DNA of 64,000 nucleotides from Actinopolymorpha sp. NPDC004070 (GTDB lineage: Bacteria > Actinomycetota > Actinomycetes > Propionibacteriales > Actinopolymorphaceae), in contig NZ_JBEXMJ010000013.1 in assembly GCF_040610475.1 (NCBI RefSeq), forward strand, positions 1 to 64,000, read 5' to 3'. The notes under the pieces were generated by a model. The model was not told the DNA's origin and made no database searches. It was given only the letters and a program-made list of their open reading frames with translations. Below are positions 42,658 through 50,634 of the stretch, one piece after another (position 1 is the first letter of the stretch; each line of letters opens with the position of its first letter). Both the position numbers and the translations under genes were made by a program.

Positions 42658-43722
42658 GTGACCTCAGCTCCCACCAGCAACCACGGGCATGGGCATGGGC
42701 ATGGGCATGGGCACGGCCACGCGCACGGACACGGGTCTCGATCGTGGCTCGCCAGGCTCCGGCATGTCGTCACACCCCACAGTCATGACAGCGCCGACGT
42801 GGTCGACGGCGCACTGGAGTCCAGCAAGCGAGGCATGCGTGCCCTGTGGATCTCCTTCGCCGCCCTGACGGTCACCGCGCTCGCCCAGGCTGTCCTGGTC
42901 AGCGTGACCGGTTCGGTGGCTCTGCTGGGCGACACCCTGCACAACGTCGCGGACGCGCTGACCGCGGTCCCCCTCGCGATCGCGTTCCTCCTGGGCCGTC
43001 GGGCCGCGACGAGCCGGTTCACCTACGGACTCGGCCGCACCGAGGATCTGGCCGGGCTCGTGGTGGTCCTCGTCATCGCCGTCTCCGCCGGGCTCGCCGC
43101 CTGGGAGGCCGTCGACCGGCTGACTCATCCGCGGCAGGTCACGAACCTGGGCTGGCTCGTTCTGGCCGGCATGGTGGGCTTCGTCGGCAACGAACTCGTC
43201 GCCCGCTACCGCATCAAGGTCGGCAAGCAGATCGGTTCGGCCGCGCTGGTCGCCGACGGGCTACATGCCCGCACCGACGGATTCACCAGCCTGGCCGTCC
43301 TCCTCTCCGCCGGAGGAGTCGCGGCCGGGTGGTCGTGGACCGACCCGGTGGTGGGCCTGCTGATCGCCGTCGCCATCGTGAGCGTCTTGTGGGGCGCGGC
43401 CCGCGAGGTCTTCGGCCGGCTTCTGGACGGAGTGGACCCCGGCCTGGTGCGCCTCGCCGAGCAGGTAGGGGCCGACACTCCCGGCGTCGCGGCGGTGCAG
43501 GCCGTACGCCTGCGATGGGTCGGCCATGCCCTTCACGCGGAGATCGACATCGCCGTCGATGCGCGGTTGAGCGTCGTCGACGCCCACCACATCGCCCACG
43601 ATGCCGAACACCGACTGCTGCACGCGGTGCCTCGCCTTGCCCGCGCCAACATCCACACCAATCCCCTCGGCCCGCAGGGTCGGCTCGCGCACAGCCGCAC
43701 CGCGCACCACAACCGCGGTTGA
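42658..43722 (+). CDS. Cation diffusion facilitator (CDF) metal exporter
   Basis: CDF protein of 354 residues with six helices. The zinc-site residues are visible in SVALLGDTLHNVADAL (D-x3-H-x2-D variant) and ALVADGLHARTDGFTS (HxxxD). The N-terminus is an HG-dipeptide run of about 18 residues (HGHGHG...), encoded by GGGCAT hexamer repeats at 42686-42715, acting as a metal-binding tail. It exports Zn(II), Co(II) or similar by proton antiport. GTG 42658 has no ribosome binding site, so the mRNA may be leaderless. The 190 bp upstream hold the oxidase terminator and no gene. Confidence 0.9.
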   Translation: MTSAPTSNHGHGHGHGHGHGHAHGHGSRSWLARLRHVVTPHSHDSADVVDGALESSKRGMRALWISFAALTVTALAQAVLVSVTGSVALLGDTLHNVADALTAVPLAIAFLLGRRAATSRFTYGLGRTEDLAGLVVVLVIAVSAGLAAWEAVDRLTHPRQVTNLGWLVLAGMVGFVGNELVARYRIKVGKQIGSAALVADGLHARTDGFTSLAVLLSAGGVAAGWSWTDPVVGLLIAVAIVSVLWGAAREVFGRLLDGVDPGLVRLAEQVGADTPGVAAVQAVRLRWVGHALHAEIDIAVDARLSVVDAHHIAHDAEHRLLHAVPRLARANIHTNPLGPQGRLAHSRTAHHNRG

Positions 43723-43753
43723 CAGGCTTCGCACTATTTCCGCTACGGGGTCA

Positions 43754-43784
43754 GGGCCGGTGACCATGGTTCGGCCACCGGCCC
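43754..43784. terminator. Hairpin between convergent CDF and MFS genes
   Basis: GGGCCGGTG (43754-43762) pairs with CACCGGCCC (43776-43784). It lies 31 nt after one stop codon and 25 nt from the other, serving both. Confidence 0.65.
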
Positions 43785-43809
43785 TCGACCTGGCGAACGC
43801 GCCTGTCGG

Positions 43810-45249
43810 TCAGGCGGCGACCTTCTCGGCCGGCTCGGCGTCCGTCGCGGCCCCGGCTCGCCTGCTCCGGATGGTGACGACAGCGAGCACGGCCCCGAGG
43901 AGGGCTACCACTGCCGCCGCCACGAAGGCGGCCGAGAAGCCGTCGGTGAGTGCTGTGAGGTCGCCGATCCTCCCGGCCCCGTTGGCCGTGGCGATGGCGG
44001 TGACGACGGCGAGGCCGAGCGCGGAGCCCACCTGGTAACTGACGTTGACGATTCCGGACGCCAGGCCGCCGTCCTCAGGCGGCGCGGCCGAGATCGCGGT
44101 GCCCAGCGACGGGATGAACGCGAGGCTCATACCGAGCGCGGCCAGCAGGCTGGCGGGAAGGACGTCGACCCAGAAAGTCCCGTCAGGGCGTACGAACGAC
44201 AGCCACCCCATCGCGGCGGCAAGCAGCGCGAGACCGGTCACGATCATCGTCCGTACGCCGAAGCGGGCCATCGCCTTGGGCGCGAACACGATCATTCCCA
44301 GCATGATCAGTCCGGTCATCGGCAGCAGCGCCGCGCCGGCGGGAAGCTCGCTGTAGCCGAGTACCTGTTGCAAGTAGAGGTTGAGGAAGAACCACATCGG
44401 AATCCACGCGGCACCGAGCAGCAGCTGCGCGAGGTTCGCCCCTGCCAGGTTGGGCCGCCGGAAGATGGACAGCCGCATGAGGGGCTCGCGCCGGTTGGCC
44501 TGGATCACGACGAACGCGACGAGCAGGACGAGCGCGGCCGCCAGTACGCCGAGGGTCGAGCCGGAGAGCCAGCCCACCTCCGGAGCACGCACGATCCCGT
44601 AGACCGCAAGCGCCAGGCCGGCGGTGACCGCGGCCGCGCCAACCACGTCGACGGATCCACCGCGTCCTCCCCCGGCCGGCATGAGTGCCCGGCTCCCGAG
44701 GAGGGCGAGGAGAGCCACCGGCGCGTTCACGAAGAAGACCCATGGCCACGAGGCGTACTGCGTGAGCACTCCGCCGAGGAACACCCCCGCCGTACCGCCG
44801 GCCGGCGCCGCAGCTCCGTACAGCGCCAGCGCCTTGGTGAGCTCCTTCGGATCGGACCCGAACAACGTGAACAACAACGTGAGCGCGGACGGCGCGATCA
44901 GCGCGGATCCAGCGCCCTGCACGGCTCGTGCGGCGAGCTCGACACCGGGGCTGCCGGCCAGGCCGGCCGCCAGCGATCCGACCAGCAGGGTCGCCCAGCC
45001 GGCCGCGAAGACCCGACGGGCCCCCAACAGGTCCGACAGCCGGCCACCCAGCAGCAACAACCCGCCGAACGCCACGACGTAGGCGTTGAAGACCCAGGAC
45101 AGGTTCTCCTGGGTGAAGCCCAGATCAGCCTGGATCCTCGGCAGCGCGACACCGATGATCGACGTGTCCATGATCACCATGAACTGCGCCATGGCGATCA
45201 ACCCCAGCGCCAGCCCGCGCCGCCGCGCGGGTCTGTGGACGGAACCCAT
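43810..45249 (-). CDS. MFS transporter, DHA2 (14 TM) family
   Basis: A 479-residue exporter with 14 predicted helices. Motifs: MAQFMVIMDTSIIGVALPRIQADLG (DHA2 motif D1) and GGRLSDLLGARRVF (motif A). ATG 45249 has GGAGGAG close upstream; the open frame continues upstream as shadow. Two CsoR-type operators lie 40-200 bp upstream, pointing to control by a copper- or persulfide/formaldehyde-sensing CsoR-family repressor encoded elsewhere. Substrate unknown. Confidence 0.9.
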   Translation of the reverse strand: MGSVHRPARRRGLALGLIAMAQFMVIMDTSIIGVALPRIQADLGFTQENLSWVFNAYVVAFGGLLLLGGRLSDLLGARRVFAAGWATLLVGSLAAGLAGSPGVELAARAVQGAGSALIAPSALTLLFTLFGSDPKELTKALALYGAAAPAGGTAGVFLGGVLTQYASWPWVFFVNAPVALLALLGSRALMPAGGGRGGSVDVVGAAAVTAGLALAVYGIVRAPEVGWLSGSTLGVLAAALVLLVAFVVIQANRREPLMRLSIFRRPNLAGANLAQLLLGAAWIPMWFFLNLYLQQVLGYSELPAGAALLPMTGLIMLGMIVFAPKAMARFGVRTMIVTGLALLAAAMGWLSFVRPDGTFWVDVLPASLLAALGMSLAFIPSLGTAISAAPPEDGGLASGIVNVSYQVGSALGLAVVTAIATANGAGRIGDLTALTDGFSAAFVAAAVVALLGAVLAVVTIRSRRAGAATDAEPAEKVAA

Positions 45250-45579
45250 CTCTCCTCCTCGACTCGAAGTGCGTGACCGGGCCATTGATACCATACGGGG
45301 GTACCCTATTTGCTTGTTAAGCTGAGTTCGTCCGACTGGAGGGCCGGTCGGTGAGAGTGCGGAACGTCCACCGAGCGAGGCGCGCTGGTCGGCCGGAGAA
45401 CGACCGGTTCAATGGACGGCGTCGCCTCGGCTACCTATAGGGGGTATGCACGCGGGTTAAGAGCAACGCTCACGGCCGCAGAGTCTTCTGCCGGTCGGTA
45501 GCATCGGCGCGTGGATGCCGACCAGGTGCGCGAACTCGCGTCGGGCTTTCCCCTGACCGGAAGCGCGGCGACCTATGGG
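45250..45579. promoter_or_regulatory. Intergenic region with two CsoR-type operators
   Basis: This 330-bp gap has two near-identical 15-mers: TACCATACGGGGGTA (45289-45303) and TACCTATAGGGGGTA (45432-45446). TACC-N5-GGGGTA is the arrangement of operators bound by CsoR/FrmR-family repressors, including the copper operator of Bacillus subtilis copZA. The first lies 40 bp upstream of the MFS start, the second about 183 bp. A short plus-strand open frame (from GTG 45511) overlaps the senB end and looks like chance. No csoR gene is in the window. Confidence 0.6.
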
Positions 45580-46569
45580 TCACTCCTGGCTGCGTGTGGC
45601 CGCTTCGCCGAACTCGGCCAGAAGTGCGGCCCAGGCGTCCCGCTCCCGCGCTGGTGACGCGAGGTCGGCCAGCCGCCCGCAGTCCCGTAGGAGATCGTCA
45701 TACAGGCCTTCACGGTTACGTTCGACGCGGTACAGCAGCTCGGCAAGGGCCTCGCCGTCCCCGACCGGGAAATAGCCGGGGTAGTCCGCGCCGAGAATCC
45801 CTTCCGTACCAGGGATCTTCGTGGCGACGACCGGCACGCCGGCCGCCAGCGACTCAGAAACCACATTCGCCCCGCCCTCGTGCCGCGAGGGGCAGACCAG
45901 CAGGCGGCTGCGGGCCAACAACCGCTGGGCGTCCGGCGGCGGGACTTCACCCAGCCAGGTGTAGCGCGAATTCGTCCGCGACTCCTCCTCGGCCCGGGCT
46001 CCGAGTTCGGGCTCGATGACCGCACCGGCGTGTTGAACCCGAATCGTCGAGTCGGCAGGGAGCATACGTACGGCTTCGGCCACCAGGAGCGGATCCTTGA
46101 CCTGCCGTACGTGCGCGAGAAGGGCGACCGCGAAGTGGGCCTCCTCCAGAGAGGGGGGCGCAGCACTGTCGGGCGGTGGTCGTTCGGCCGACTGCTCGAT
46201 GACGCGGGCCCGCCCCCGCAGATACTCGGGGATCTGCTCCACCCCGAGCGACTGGAGGACGACCAGCCGGTCGGCCGCGGCCAGGACTCCGGGGTCGACG
46301 CCGGTGCTGTCCAGGTCGGGATAGAGGTCGGTGCCGGTGAGCGCGAGCACGATCGGAGTGGCCGGGTGCTCGGCCCGGGCCCGTCGTACGGCATCGGCAC
46401 TCTTGCGTGCGTGCAAGGCGATCAGCAGGTCGGTCGGGCCGCCATCGTAGGTCTGGGTGACCTCGACCGAATGGCCGAGCTCGCGCAGGATGGCCGCCCA
46501 GCGCAGCGCGGTGACGCGGTTGCCGTGGTAGCTGCGCGGCGGAGCCGGGGTGACCAGGCAGATCCGCAT
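45580..46569 (-). CDS. senB: Selenosugar synthase SenB (selenoneine biosynthesis)
   Basis: A GT4-fold glycosyltransferase of 329 residues. SenB joins selenophosphate-derived selenium to a UDP-sugar (UDP-N-acetylglucosamine-type donor), making the selenosugar used by SenA. Recognition rests on the SenB-typical N-terminal half: GNRVTALRWAAILRELGH, DLLIALHARKSADA and LTGTDLYPDLD. The C-terminal GT4 signature is CPSRHEGGANVVSESLAAGVPV. Start ATG 46569 follows a G-rich ribosome binding site. It lies 16 nt downstream of senA, an operon with it. Confidence comes equally from sequence and from the senA and selD neighbours. Confidence 0.88.
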   Translation of the reverse strand: MRICLVTPAPPRSYHGNRVTALRWAAILRELGHSVEVTQTYDGGPTDLLIALHARKSADAVRRARAEHPATPIVLALTGTDLYPDLDSTGVDPGVLAAADRLVVLQSLGVEQIPEYLRGRARVIEQSAERPPPDSAAPPSLEEAHFAVALLAHVRQVKDPLLVAEAVRMLPADSTIRVQHAGAVIEPELGARAEEESRTNSRYTWLGEVPPPDAQRLLARSRLLVCPSRHEGGANVVSESLAAGVPVVATKIPGTEGILGADYPGYFPVGDGEALAELLYRVERNREGLYDDLLRDCGRLADLASPARERDAWAALLAEFGEAATRSQE

Positions 46570-46585
46570 CGGTCCCCCCGGCCCG

Positions 46586-47938
46586 TCAGCTCGCTGAGTC
46601 CGCAGAGCCCACGGCCGCGGTCCGGAACCCCGCGAGCACGTCGCGCCGGTCGGGCGTGAAGTAGTTGCGCAGCGTCCCCCGGATGAACCGCGACCGGGTG
46701 GCCCAGGCCCCGCCGCGCAGCACCTTGCGGCTGCCGAACCACGGCCAGGAGTTGTCCCGGTAAGGGTCCTGCTCGAAGTTCGGGTACGGCTCGAACGTGG
46801 TGGCCGTCCACTCCCACACGTTGCCGACCATCTGTCGGCAGCCGAACGCACTGTCCCCCGCGGGGTAGGCGCCGACGTCGGCGGTGCCGAGCTGCTGCCA
46901 GTCCAAGTTGGCGTGCTGGGCCTCCGGCGCCTCGTCTCCCCACGGAAGCCTCCGCTTTCGCGGGGAAAGTCCGCCCGACCCGTCCGGCTGCCCGATCGCC
47001 GCGGCCTCCCACTCCGCTTCTGTGGGCAGCCGCCGGCCGGCCCACCGGCAGTATGCCTCGGCCTCGTACCAGCAGACGTGGCTCACCGGCCGGTGCGGCT
47101 CCAGGGGTACCCAGCGGTCGAAGTCGCGGCGTTCCCAACCGTTCGCCCCGCGCCGCCAGTAGACCGGAGCGTCCGCTCCGGCGCCACGCCGCCAGGCCCA
47201 GCCGTCGTCGCCCCACACCTCCCGTCGCCGGTAGCCGCCTTCGTCAACGAAGGCGGCGTACTCGGCCTGTGTCACCGCCGCCCTGGCCAACACGAACGGT
47301 GCGAGGTCGACCGGATGGACCCACTTCTCGTTGTCGTGGACGAACTCCGCGTCCCGATCGGCACCGAGGAGGAACCGACCCCCCGGAATCGAGGCGTCCC
47401 CCTCCAGCGGGCCGCCTCCCCCCGGCGCGTCGGGCACCTCGCTCGGTACGGCCGCCCCGGGCAGTGTGGGTGCGGGGTAGCCGAGCGTCTGCCGCGTGTA
47501 CGTGAGCGCCTCGGTGTGCATGTCGTGGTGGTGCACGGCATACCGGCTGATGTACCGCAGCTGCGCGGTCGCCTCCGGCCGCCCGAGCCGGTCCGCCACC
47601 CGCTCGGCGACCTCGTCGATGTAGCCGAGCGTCTCCTTCCGCGACGGAAGCACCAGTGACCAGCGGGTGTCGTGCGGGATGGCGCCGGAATCCCAGATCG
47701 CGTCACCGTGGCCGAAGATCGGCGGCTCCGCCAGGGCACGCCGCAGCACGAACGTCTCCATGAACCACGTGATGTGGCCGATCTCCCAGATCAGTGGGTT
47801 GATCGTCGGGATCTTCGGCCCGACCATCTGCTCGTCGGACAGGTCGGCGACCAGTTCGGCCAGCCGGCTGCTCGCGTCCCTGACCCAGCCGGCCAGCTCC
47901 TCCGCGGTCAACGACCGCGCATCCGTCGTACTGCCCAC
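46586..47938 (-). CDS. senA: Selenoneine synthase SenA (EgtB-like)
   Basis: This 450-residue EgtB homologue has a DinB-type four-helix domain (about 10-160), with the iron ligands H56 (EIGHITWFMETF) and the HX3HXE motif H137-H141-E143 (HHDMHTEA). A formylglycine-generating-enzyme-like sulfatase-modifying domain follows (about 195-450). SenA couples hercynine to the selenosugar with O2, forming the C-Se bond of selenoneine. Sequence alone would allow EgtB (ergothioneine), but adjacency to senB and selD indicates SenA. GTG 47938 has GGAGGAG about 6 nt upstream; upstream codons are shadow. Hercynine must come from an EgtD encoded elsewhere. Confidence 0.85.
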   Translation of the reverse strand: MGSTTDARSLTAEELAGWVRDASSRLAELVADLSDEQMVGPKIPTINPLIWEIGHITWFMETFVLRRALAEPPIFGHGDAIWDSGAIPHDTRWSLVLPSRKETLGYIDEVAERVADRLGRPEATAQLRYISRYAVHHHDMHTEALTYTRQTLGYPAPTLPGAAVPSEVPDAPGGGGPLEGDASIPGGRFLLGADRDAEFVHDNEKWVHPVDLAPFVLARAAVTQAEYAAFVDEGGYRRREVWGDDGWAWRRGAGADAPVYWRRGANGWERRDFDRWVPLEPHRPVSHVCWYEAEAYCRWAGRRLPTEAEWEAAAIGQPDGSGGLSPRKRRLPWGDEAPEAQHANLDWQQLGTADVGAYPAGDSAFGCRQMVGNVWEWTATTFEPYPNFEQDPYRDNSWPWFGSRKVLRGGAWATRSRFIRGTLRNYFTPDRRDVLAGFRTAAVGSADSAS

Positions 47939-48055
47939 GAGGCGCTCCTCCGTTCTCTCCGCCAGACAACTCCGTCCGAGGAGGGACACGAGGTCTCGGC
48001 CGAACGGCTCTGTCGTGGCTAGGCTGCAGGAGCGAACCTACCGAAGGGGACGGCC

Positions 48056-49093
48056 ATGAACCACCAGCCGAGGCGGCTCACCAGCTACAGCCACCGGGCT
48101 GGTTGAGCTGGCAAACTCGCCCCTGGCGAGCTGGCGCAGGTCCTGCGCCACCTGAACGCCGGTCACCCTGACCTGATCGTGGGGACCGAGACAGGCGACG
48201 ACGCCGCGGTGTGGCGCCTCGACGACAACCGCGCCCTCGTGTCGACCGCCGACTTCATCACACCGATCGTCGACGACGCCCGGGTCTGGGGTCGGATCGC
48301 GGCGGTCAACTCGGTGTCCGACGTGTACGCCATGGGTGGCCGCCCGCTGTTCGCGCTCAACCTGGTCTGCTGGAACGCGGCCGAACTCTCCCACGCCCTG
48401 CTCGACGAGGTGGTCGCCGGCGCGGCCGAGGTCGCCGAGGAGTGCGGCTTCGTGATCGCCGGCGGTCACACGGTCGACGACCCGCAACCGAAGTTCGGGC
48501 TGAGCGTGGTCGGTGAGGTGCATCCCGACCGCGTGCTGCGCAACTCCGGCCTGCGCGCTGACGACGTGCTGGTGCTCACCAAACCCGTGGGTACCGGTGT
48601 CATCTCCACGGCGTCCAAGGCCGGCGAGGCGTCCGACGAAGCGGTGGCAGCGATGGTCGCGTCGATGAGCCGTACGAACGCCGACGCCTCGGCCGTGGCG
48701 CTGGACGCGGGCGCCGGCGGTTGCACGGACGTGACCGGGTTCGGCCTGCTCGGCCACCTCGGTCAGATGGCGCGGACGTCCGAGGTGGACGTCGACCTCG
48801 ACACCGCCGCCGTACCGGTGCTTCCCGGCGCGCGCGACCTGGCCGCCGAAGGTCACCTGCCCGGGGGATCCGCGCGCAATCTGGAGTGGATCCGCGACCG
48901 GCTGGACCCTGGACGCACCGATGAACTGACCGTGAGCCTGCTCGCCGACGCGCAGACCTCCGGTGGCCTCCTTTTCGGAGTGACGCCAGACGCGGTGCCG
49001 AAGGTGCTCGACCGGCTCGAGTCCACCGGCCACACCTGTGCCGTCGTGGGACGCGCCACACCTGGAACAGGACTGCTGCGCCTACGACAGTGA
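48056..49093 (+). CDS. selD: Selenide, water dikinase SelD/SenC with a UGA-encoded selenocysteine
   Basis: SelD makes selenophosphate from selenide and ATP, feeding SenB (and selenocysteine synthesis). From ATG 48056 the frame reads LTSYSHRAG, then TGA (48104-48106), then AGKLAPGEL, and continues for 345 codons. In E. coli SelD the same place reads YSHGAGCGCK with catalytic C17 and K20. Here the TGA is codon 17 and K20 is kept, so TGA is read as selenocysteine. Later motifs: TGDDAAVW, TDFITPIVDDARVWGRIAAVN, GGHTVDD and TDVTGFGLLGHLGQM. AAGGGG precedes the start. Hairpins follow the TGA. Standard gene calling would start at GTG 48179 and miss the catalytic segment. Confidence 0.9.
48107..48150 (+). 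promoter_or_regulatory. Candidate SECIS hairpins downstream of the selD UGA
   Basis: Directly after the in-frame TGA two hairpins can form: CTCGCC-CCT-GGCGAG (48116-48130) and TGGCGCAG-GTC-CTGCGCCA (48132-48150). Bacterial SECIS elements lie within the coding sequence, usually with the apical loop about 16-40 nt after the UGA, and bind SelB. Position fits both; I cannot tell which is functional or whether the loop matches the host SelB. Confidence 0.5.
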
Positions 49094-49109
49094 AGGCGGA
49101 GAAAACGCC

Positions 49110-50252
49110 ATGAGCGAACACACCAGGGCCGCGGGCAGGGACGCTCGAACTGCGCCACCCTCATCGTCGGCTCTTCCTTCATCACCGTCGTCCACACCGT
49201 CGGGGCCATCGGCCAAGAGCATGCTGGTCGGGCTGACCGTATTTGTCGTACTTCTTGTGGGCGCGCTGACGTGGGCCAAGTGGCTGCCGTACGTCCACAA
49301 GACGGCCGGGGTTCTCCACAGCGGCAGACTGGACGCCACCTCCTCCATCACCGACGGATCCGGTGCGCCACCGGCACCTTCATGGCATGCGGCCTGGTCC
49401 TTCGGGCTGGCGTACTTCAAGTCGGTGTGGATGGCGCTGCTCGCCGCGCTGGTCATCGCCTCGGCGGTGGAGGCGTTCCTGCCGCGGCAGTGGCTGCTCC
49501 GCGTGCTCACCAGCGGGCCGCGACGCCTCGGCGGGTCGCTGGCCGGCGGGCTGCTCTCGATGCCCTCGATGATGTGCACCTGTTGCACCGCCCCGGTGAC
49601 GGCTTCGCTTCGTCGCAGTGGCGTGCCGACCAGTTCGGCCCTGGCGTACTGGATCGGTAACCCCACCCTCAACCCGGCTGTGCTGGTCTTCATGGCGGTC
49701 GTACTGCCCCTGCAGTGGGTGGGCGTGCGGATCGTGGCGGGAATCCTTCTCGTCTTCCTCGTCCCGCCGCTGGTCGCGCGGCTGAGCCCGCAGCCGACCG
49801 CGGAACCCACCTGGTCGGCGGACGAGGAGACCGACACCAGCGTGACCCCACGTGCGGCACTGGGTCGGTTCGCCCGGACGTTCGGCAGGCTGTCACTCAC
49901 GCTCGTGCCGGAGTACCTCGTCATCGTTCTGGGACTCGGCGCCGTCCGCGCGTGGATGTTCCCGATCAGCGGGCATCTGGCCGAGTGGGGCGTCCTCGCA
50001 CTGGTCGTACTCGCCGTTGCCGGGGCGCTGTTCGTCATTCCCACGGCCGGAGAGATCCCGATCATCCAGGGACTCCTCCACGCCGGCCTGGGCGCGGGTC
50101 CGGTGGGGGCGCTGCTCGTCACCCTTCCGGCACTGAGTCTCCCGTCGCTTATCATGCTGCGGCGGTCGTTCCCGGCCCGCGTCCTGCTCGCCGTGCTCGG
50201 CGCCGTCGTGGTCGTCGGCATCGGGACAGGTCTCGCTCTCTGGGCGTTGTAG
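49110..50252 (+). CDS. Permease of the ArsP/DUF318-like family, next to selD
   Basis: The 380-residue membrane protein has about eight to nine helices. The N-terminal ~35 residues are Ser/Pro-rich. A CTCC motif (C156-C159, in SMPSMMCTCCTAPVTASLRRSGV) sits in a helix hairpin, followed by NPTLNPAVLVFM; the second half repeats the fold (IPTAGEIPIIQGLL). The pattern fits the YraQ/ArsP permease superfamily, some of which export organoarsenicals through cysteine pairs. It starts 16 nt after selD with a good ribosome binding site. A role in moving selenium compounds (uptake of precursor or export of selenoneine) is inferred from position only. Confidence 0.75.
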   Translation: MSEHTRAAGRDARTAPPSSSALPSSPSSTPSGPSAKSMLVGLTVFVVLLVGALTWAKWLPYVHKTAGVLHSGRLDATSSITDGSGAPPAPSWHAAWSFGLAYFKSVWMALLAALVIASAVEAFLPRQWLLRVLTSGPRRLGGSLAGGLLSMPSMMCTCCTAPVTASLRRSGVPTSSALAYWIGNPTLNPAVLVFMAVVLPLQWVGVRIVAGILLVFLVPPLVARLSPQPTAEPTWSADEETDTSVTPRAALGRFARTFGRLSLTLVPEYLVIVLGLGAVRAWMFPISGHLAEWGVLALVVLAVAGALFVIPTAGEIPIIQGLLHAGLGAGPVGALLVTLPALSLPSLIMLRRSFPARVLLAVLGAVVVVGIGTGLALWAL

Positions 50253-50262
50253 CACAGAGGTG

Positions 50263-50634
50263 TCAAGGCACGGTTGTCAGCTGTCGGTACGACGACGGCC
50301 CGGCGGCTCCGTACTCACTGATCGCCAGGTCGAAGCTCGCGTCCGGATAGGGCACCTGCTCGGCGTTGCCATGCAGCAACGGAAAGCTGATCCCGAACTC
50401 CTCCTGCATCGCCTGCGCCGCCGCAAGCTGCTTCGCGGAGTTGTCGATCCCTACCGGTCTCCCACCGGCACGGGCGACCCATGACGACACGTACCCGGTG
50501 CCGCAGCCCAGCTCGATGACGTCCTTGCCGCGGCGCGCATGCCGCAACCGCTGTGCCGCAGCCGCCTCGCCGAAACCAGGCTTCGTGTCGTCCGGCTCTA
50601 CGACCTCAGACGAGACCTGCTCGCCAGGGATGGT
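50263..50634 (-). pseudogene. Truncated SAM-dependent methyltransferase remnant
   Basis: The fragment preserves EQVSSEVVEPDDTKPGFGEAA, motif I (DVIELGCGTGYVSSW) and PYPDASFDLAISEYGAA. It then leaves the family consensus abruptly (GPSSYRQLTTVP) and stops at 50263. Intact relatives are about twice as long. Both the N-terminal ~40 and C-terminal ~150 residues are missing. The frame overlaps the end of the nucleotidyltransferase gene and has no start of its own. It is a remnant, not a working gene. Confidence 0.75.

Noticed and set aside
42686..42730. GGGCAT hexamer array as a regulatory repeat
   Set aside because: It lies within the CDF coding frame and encodes the His-Gly metal-binding tail, which explains the repetition.
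45511..45657. Small plus-strand open frame starting at GTG 45511
   Set aside because: Largely antisense to the end of senB, no conserved features and weak initiation context.
48179..49093. A 304-residue selD starting at GTG 48179
   Set aside because: It would lack the glycine-rich catalytic segment, while the upstream frame aligns with SelD at every position including K20, and a good ribosome binding site precedes ATG 48056.
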